Assembly (NCBI RefSeq): GCF_000971195.1
Contig: NZ_BBLZ01000006.1
Coordinates: 1 to 64,000 of the forward strand
Direction: 5' to 3'
Source of the DNA: Demequina soli
GTDB taxonomy: Bacteria; Actinomycetota; Actinomycetes; Actinomycetales; Demequinaceae
Length of the DNA stretch: 64,000 nt
The position numbers and the translations under genes are program-made. Below the pieces are notes generated by a model that worked only from the letters and a program-made list of their open reading frames with translations, was not told the origin of the DNA and searched no databases. Each line of letters begins with the position of its first letter. Position 1 is the stretch's first letter. Shown here piece after piece: positions 60,650 through 64,000 of this stretch.

Positions 60650-61102
60650 ATGAGCAGCACCGATGTGACCATCGTGGTGGTGGACCCGGCCGAGCTGAAG
60701 CCGGCGGATGTGAAGAAGCTTCCCGTCCGCGAGGGCGACGAGGCCTGGAAGATCTCGGACCTGCGCCAGGTCGTGGAGGTGCTCAACGCCGACGTCGAGC
60801 GCCTCGTGGCCGAGCTGGGCGTCACCGAGAGCGAGCTCGACGACCTGCTGCACACCTCCGAGGGCGCCGGTGACGACCAGGCCGACGCCGGCTCCACCGC
60901 GCTCGAGCGCGAGCAGGAGATGTCGATCGTCAACAACACGCGCGAGATGCTCGAGCAGAGCGTCGAGGCGCTGCGCCGCATCAAGAACGGCACCTACGGC
61001 GCCTGCCAGTCGTGCGGCCAGGGCATCGGCCGGGCGCGCCTCATGGCGTTCCCGCGCGCGAGCCTGTGCGTCACGTGCAAGCAGCGCGAGGAGCGTCGTT
61101 GA
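60650..61102 (+). CDS. TraR/DksA family zinc-finger protein
   Basis: 150 residues. C-terminal four-cysteine zinc finger (Cys-Gln-Ser-Cys-Gly ... Cys-Val-Thr-Cys-Lys) preceded by the DksA-type Ile-Lys-Asn-Gly-Thr-Tyr-Gly. The N-terminal half is helical and acidic, without the long DksA coiled-coil tip motif, so it may bind RNA polymerase differently. Constant partner of lspA and rluD in actinobacteria. ATG 60650 with GACGAGGACG upstream. Confidence 0.9.
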   Translation: MSSTDVTIVVVDPAELKPADVKKLPVREGDEAWKISDLRQVVEVLNADVERLVAELGVTESELDDLLHTSEGAGDDQADAGSTALEREQEMSIVNNTREMLEQSVEALRRIKNGTYGACQSCGQGIGRARLMAFPRASLCVTCKQREERR

Positions 61103-61698
61103 GCTGGAGGCCCGCGTTCTGGCTGACCGCGGCGGGAGTCGTCGCGCTCGACCAGCTCACCAAGCAGTGGGCGCTCACGGCCCTCGTGCCGTACGAGAAG
61201 CACCCGCTGCTCGGTGACCTCCTGTCCATCGAGCTCGTGTTCAACTCCGGGGCGGCGTTCAGCCTCGGCGAGTCGTCGACGTGGATCCTCACCATCGTCG
61301 CGGCGGTCGTGACCGTCGGCATCGTCTACTACGCGCGCCGCGCCCGCCCGGGCTGGCCCGTCGTGCTGTTCGGCATCGCGCTCGGCGGCGCGCTGGGCAA
61401 CCTCATCGACCGCCTCCTGCGCCAGCCGTCCTTCGGCGAGGGCCACGTGGTCGACATGATCAACTACGGCGACCAGTTCATCGGCAACGTGGCGGACATC
61501 GCCATCGTCGGCGCCGCGATCGCCCTGGTCATCGCGGGCCTCGCGTCGAAGCCGATCCTCGAGCCCGAGCACGCCCCCGTGGACGATGCGCCGGCCGCCG
61601 CGGGCGACGCGACGGCACCGGCCTCGGACGGGCCCGCGGACGCCTCCCCGAGCGGCGACGACGCCGCGACGGACGACCCGGCCCACGAGCGTGGCTGA
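61099..61698 (+). CDS. lspA: Lipoprotein signal peptidase
   Basis: 199 residues, TTG start overlapping the dksA-type stop (TTGA). Four membrane helices; cleaves the signal peptide of prolipoproteins. Catalytic Asp104 in Gly-Asn-Leu-Ile-Asp-Arg and Asp133 in Asn-Val-Ala-Asp-Ile-Ala; Asp-Gln-Leu-Thr-Lys is the N-terminal motif. After the last helix there is a 45-residue acidic, Ala/Pro/Asp tail not found in the basic enzyme; it holds a 10-mer copy (61581-61590, Val-Asp-Asp-Ala-Pro). Confidence 0.94.
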   Translation: MSWRPAFWLTAAGVVALDQLTKQWALTALVPYEKHPLLGDLLSIELVFNSGAAFSLGESSTWILTIVAAVVTVGIVYYARRARPGWPVVLFGIALGGALGNLIDRLLRQPSFGEGHVVDMINYGDQFIGNVADIAIVGAAIALVIAGLASKPILEPEHAPVDDAPAAAGDATAPASDGPADASPSGDDAATDDPAHERG

Positions 61699-62608
61699 CA
61701 CCCGCTACCTGCCCGTCCCCGACGCGCTCGTCGGCGAGCGCGCCGACGCGGCGCTCGCGCGCATGCTGGGCCTGTCGCGCACCAAGGCGGCCGACATCCT
61801 CGACGGCGGCAACGTCATGCTCGACGGACGGGCCGTGGGCCGCTCCGACCGGCTGCACGACGGCATCCTCGCCGTCGACATCCCCGACGAACGCCCGGCC
61901 GCGCCCGAGCCGCCCATCGAGGGCGGCCTCGAGGTCGCGTACGAGGACGAGGACATCGTCGTCGTGAACAAGCCCATCGGCGTCGCGGCGCACCCGTCGC
62001 CGGGCTGGACCGGCCCCACGGTGGTGGGCGCGCTCGCGTCAGCCGGCTACCGCCTGGCCGAGGCCGGGCCGCCCGAGCGCCAGGGCATCGTCCACCGCCT
62101 CGACGTCGGCACGTCCGGCCTCATGGTGGTCGCCCGCAGCGTGCCCGCCTACAGCGTCCTCAAGCGCGCCTTCAAGGAGCGCACCGTCGAGAAGATCTAC
62201 CACGCGGTCGCGCAGGGCCACCTCGACCCGACCGAGGGCACCATCGACGCGCCCATCGGGCGTCACCCCAGCTCCGACTGGAAGTTCGCGGTCGTCGAGG
62301 GCGGCAAGCCGTCGGTGACGCACTACGAGGTCCTCGAGATGTTCCCCGCGGCGTCGCTGCTGGAGATCCACCTCGAGACGGGGCGCACGCACCAGATCCG
62401 CGTGCACATGGCGGCGATGCGGCACCCGCTCGCGGGCGACCTCACGTACGGCGCCGACCCGACGCTGGCCACGCGGCTCGGGCTCACGCGCCAGTGGCTG
62501 CACGCCCACGAGCTCGCGTTCGAGCACCCCACGCGCGGCGGCGAGGTGCGCGTGACGTCGCACTACCCGGAGGATCTGGCCGCCGCGCTCGAGATCCTGC
62601 GCGGCTGA
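61691..62608 (+). CDS. rluD: Ribosomal large subunit pseudouridine synthase, RluD-type
   Basis: 305 residues, GTG start 8 bases inside lspA. S4 RNA-binding domain (about 10-70), then the RluA-family catalytic domain with the active Asp138 in [10 protein letters not shown] and Gly-Arg-Thr-His-Gln-Ile-Arg-Val-His. Makes pseudouridines in 23S rRNA helix 69 if a true RluD; the exact site is not readable from sequence. Confidence 0.93.
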   Translation: MADTRYLPVPDALVGERADAALARMLGLSRTKAADILDGGNVMLDGRAVGRSDRLHDGILAVDIPDERPAAPEPPIEGGLEVAYEDEDIVVVNKPIGVAAHPSPGWTGPTVVGALASAGYRLAEAGPPERQGIVHRLDVGTSGLMVVARSVPAYSVLKRAFKERTVEKIYHAVAQGHLDPTEGTIDAPIGRHPSSDWKFAVVEGGKPSVTHYEVLEMFPAASLLEIHLETGRTHQIRVHMAAMRHPLAGDLTYGADPTLATRLGLTRQWLHAHELAFEHPTRGGEVRVTSHYPEDLAAALEILRG

Positions 62609-63099
62609 TGCAGGTCTCCGTCGTCGCCTCGCGCGAAGGGCTCGAGGAGGCGCTCGCCGTGCGCTTCGCCGTCTTCGTCGACGAGCAGGGCGTGTCGCCC
62701 GACATGGAGCGCGACGCCCAGGACGACGACGCGCGCACCGTCCACGTCCTCGTGCACGCCGACGACGGCGCGGTCCTGGGCACCGGCCGTCTCCTCGCGC
62801 CGCACACCGACGAGTTCCATGCCGATCACGGCGCGATGGACCCCGCGAACCCCCACATCGGCCGGCTCGCGGTGCTCGCCGCGGCGCGCGGGACCGGCGC
62901 CGGACGCGTGCTCATGGGGGCGCTCGAGGCCGAGGCGCTGGCCCGGCACGGCGTGGATGGGTGCGTGCGCGTCGAGCTGAGCGCCCAGGACCAGGCGATG
63001 CCGTTCTACGCGCGGCTGGGCTACGTCGCGCACGGCGATGGCTACCTCGACGAGGGCATCCCGCACCACGACGCGTACAAGGACGTCGTCGCGCGCTGA
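62608..63099 (+). CDS. GNAT family N-acetyltransferase (YjcF/ElaA-like)
   Basis: 163 residues. Val-Arg-Phe-Ala-Val-Phe-Val-Asp-Glu-Gln-Gly at about 18-28 is typical of the YjcF-type GNAT group, Gly-Arg-Leu-Ala-Val starts the CoA strand, Arg-Gly-Thr-Gly-Ala-Gly-Arg-Val-Leu is motif A, and Phe-Tyr-Ala-Arg-Leu-Gly-Tyr is motif B. ATG overlaps the rluD stop (TGATG), so it belongs to that operon. Substrate unknown. Confidence 0.88.
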   Translation: MQVSVVASREGLEEALAVRFAVFVDEQGVSPDMERDAQDDDARTVHVLVHADDGAVLGTGRLLAPHTDEFHADHGAMDPANPHIGRLAVLAAARGTGAGRVLMGALEAEALARHGVDGCVRVELSAQDQAMPFYARLGYVAHGDGYLDEGIPHHDAYKDVVAR

Positions 63100-63121
63100 G
63101 AGCCTCGCAGTGCGTACGCGA

Positions 63122-63961
63122 TCAGCCGGCGAGCGAGTCGACGAACGCGACCGCGGCGGCGCCGATGCGGGCGCGCGCCTCATCGTGCGAGATCGTCGGC
63201 GTGCCGTCGCCGGCCTGCGTGCCGTAGTCGCCGAAGAACGCGTGGACCGCGCCGTCGACAACAGTGAAGTGCGCGTCCGCGGGGAGGTCGTCGCGGGACG
63301 CCTCGATCGCGGCGGGCGTGGACAGGCCGTCCTCGCTGCCCGAGATGGACTCGACCGCGGCCGTGAGGGACGTGCTGAGGTCGCCCGCGGGATACGAGGC
63401 GAACAGGAGCAGGCCGACCACGGGCTGGGTGTCGGCGGAGTCGTCCGCGTCGGCCTCCATCGAGGCCACCACGCCGCCGAGCGAGTGGCCGCCGACCACC
63501 CAGCGCGTGAGCTCGGGGCGCTCCTGCCGGGCGGCGTCGAGCGCGCCGACGTCGAGGAACGCGATCCCGAGCGGCTGCTTGGTGATGATGACGGTGTGAC
63601 CGGCCTCGGCGAGCGGGCGCAGCACGGCGGCGTACGCGCGGGCGTCGACGAGGGCGCCCGGCTGGAACAGCACGGCGGTGCCGGAACCGTCGTGGGGCGC
63701 CATGACGATCCGGGTGGCGCTCTCGACCACCGTGACCGCGCCGTCCGACCTCATCGCGGCGAGCGCGGGCTCCTCCGCGGTGGCCGGGCGCAGCCACGCG
63801 AGGCCCGCGACCCAGCCGAGCGCGACCACGGTGCCGCCGACGCGCAGCACGCGCCGCCAGCCCGCGCGGGAGGAGCGCGCACGCAGCGACAGGATCAGCA
63901 CCGCCGCGGCGGCCAGCACGGTGACGCCGAGCAGGATCGGGTAGGCCGGGTGGGCGTGCAC
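63122..63961 (-). CDS. Membrane-anchored alpha/beta hydrolase; N-terminus may extend past the window
   Basis: At least 279 residues. Two hydrophobic segments (about 7-27 and 38-58) precede an alpha/beta hydrolase domain with the nucleophile elbow Gly-Gly-His-Ser-Leu-Gly-Gly and the catalytic His in Gly-Ala-Val-His-Ala-Phe-Phe. The arrangement resembles the small alpha/beta-hydrolase-5 family. GTG at 63961 is the only start seen, but the reading frame stays open to the window edge and encodes hydrophobic sequence there, so the real start may lie outside. Substrate unknown. Convergent with the GNAT gene. Confidence 0.8.
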   Translation of the reverse strand: MHAHPAYPILLGVTVLAAAAVLILSLRARSSRAGWRRVLRVGGTVVALGWVAGLAWLRPATAEEPALAAMRSDGAVTVVESATRIVMAPHDGSGTAVLFQPGALVDARAYAAVLRPLAEAGHTVIITKQPLGIAFLDVGALDAARQERPELTRWVVGGHSLGGVVASMEADADDSADTQPVVGLLLFASYPAGDLSTSLTAAVESISGSEDGLSTPAAIEASRDDLPADAHFTVVDGAVHAFFGDYGTQAGDGTPTISHDEARARIGAAAVAFVDSLAG

Positions 63962-64000
63962 GATGCCGCCCGACTCGGTCGCGAGCGCCCACGCGACGAC

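Overview
This is high-GC actinobacterial chromosome, most likely from the order Micrococcales (a Cellulomonadaceae- or Demequinaceae-like organism; family not resolved). The evidence is the strong GC bias at third codon positions, many GTG and TTG starts with 4-bp stop/start overlaps, mycobacterial-type SOS boxes, and two actinobacterial synteny blocks: ftsK-pgsA-cinA-clgR-DUF3046-recA-recX-rny-miaB-miaA-dapF-hflX-lexA-nrdR, and a complete dcw division/cell-wall cluster ending in ftsZ-pgeF-sepF-yggT-divIVA-dksA-lspA-rluD. I see no tRNA, rRNA, CRISPR array, transposase or prophage gene. Coding density is about 96 percent, and no gene-free stretch exceeds about 200 bases.

Layout. 1-4817: the tail of an HNH/DUF222 protein, a GNAT, an azlC-azlD exporter pair behind an unusual triple-GNAT protein, and thyA-folA, all on the minus strand after the first gene. 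4912-12916: cupin, dapA, rnj, ftsK and a PAS-GGDEF-EAL regulator on the plus strand. 12945-14276: a CapA-like protein on the minus strand. 14354-29265: lipid synthesis (pgsA), pncC/cinA, the recA-recX SOS core, RNA processing (rny, miaB, miaA), dapF, hflX, a DinG-type helicase, lexA (minus), an SOS-controlled LysM division suppressor candidate, and nrdR. 29240-42575: mixed housekeeping genes, with a DEAD-box helicase and serA (minus), a small matrixin protease, a HelD-type helicase (minus), a PAC2 protein, a cold-shock protein, a spermidine-synthase-like protein (minus), a DUF3040 protein, and a minus-strand moxR-DUF58-transglutaminase operon. 42776-63099: the dcw cluster and its downstream genes. 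63122 to the end: a membrane-anchored alpha/beta hydrolase (minus).

How the parts fit. The left half supplies precursors (dapA, dapF, thyA/folA, pgsA) and the DNA-damage response (recA, recX, lexA, LysM protein, DinG-type helicase). The right half builds septal wall: MraZ regulates, MurE/F/D/G/C and MraY make lipid II, FtsW/FtsI polymerise it, and FtsQ/L/Z, SepF and DivIVA organise the division site and pole.

The most notable observation is not a gene. The 10-mer GGACGATGCG (or its complement CGCATCGTCC) occurs 25 times exactly in 64 kb, 13 in one orientation and 12 in the other. Seven copies lie in the roughly 4 percent that is non-coding, and 17 of the 18 coding copies use just two reading frames (Asp-Asp-Ala or Ala-Ser-Ser) with codons that are rare here. 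Copies sit as inverted pairs that form terminator-like hairpins. This is how DNA-uptake signal sequences look in Neisseria and Haemophilus. Also notable: MraZ-box-like 10-bp-phased repeats point both at mraZ and at the divergent moxR operon, and a perfect palindrome lies just upstream of ftsZ.
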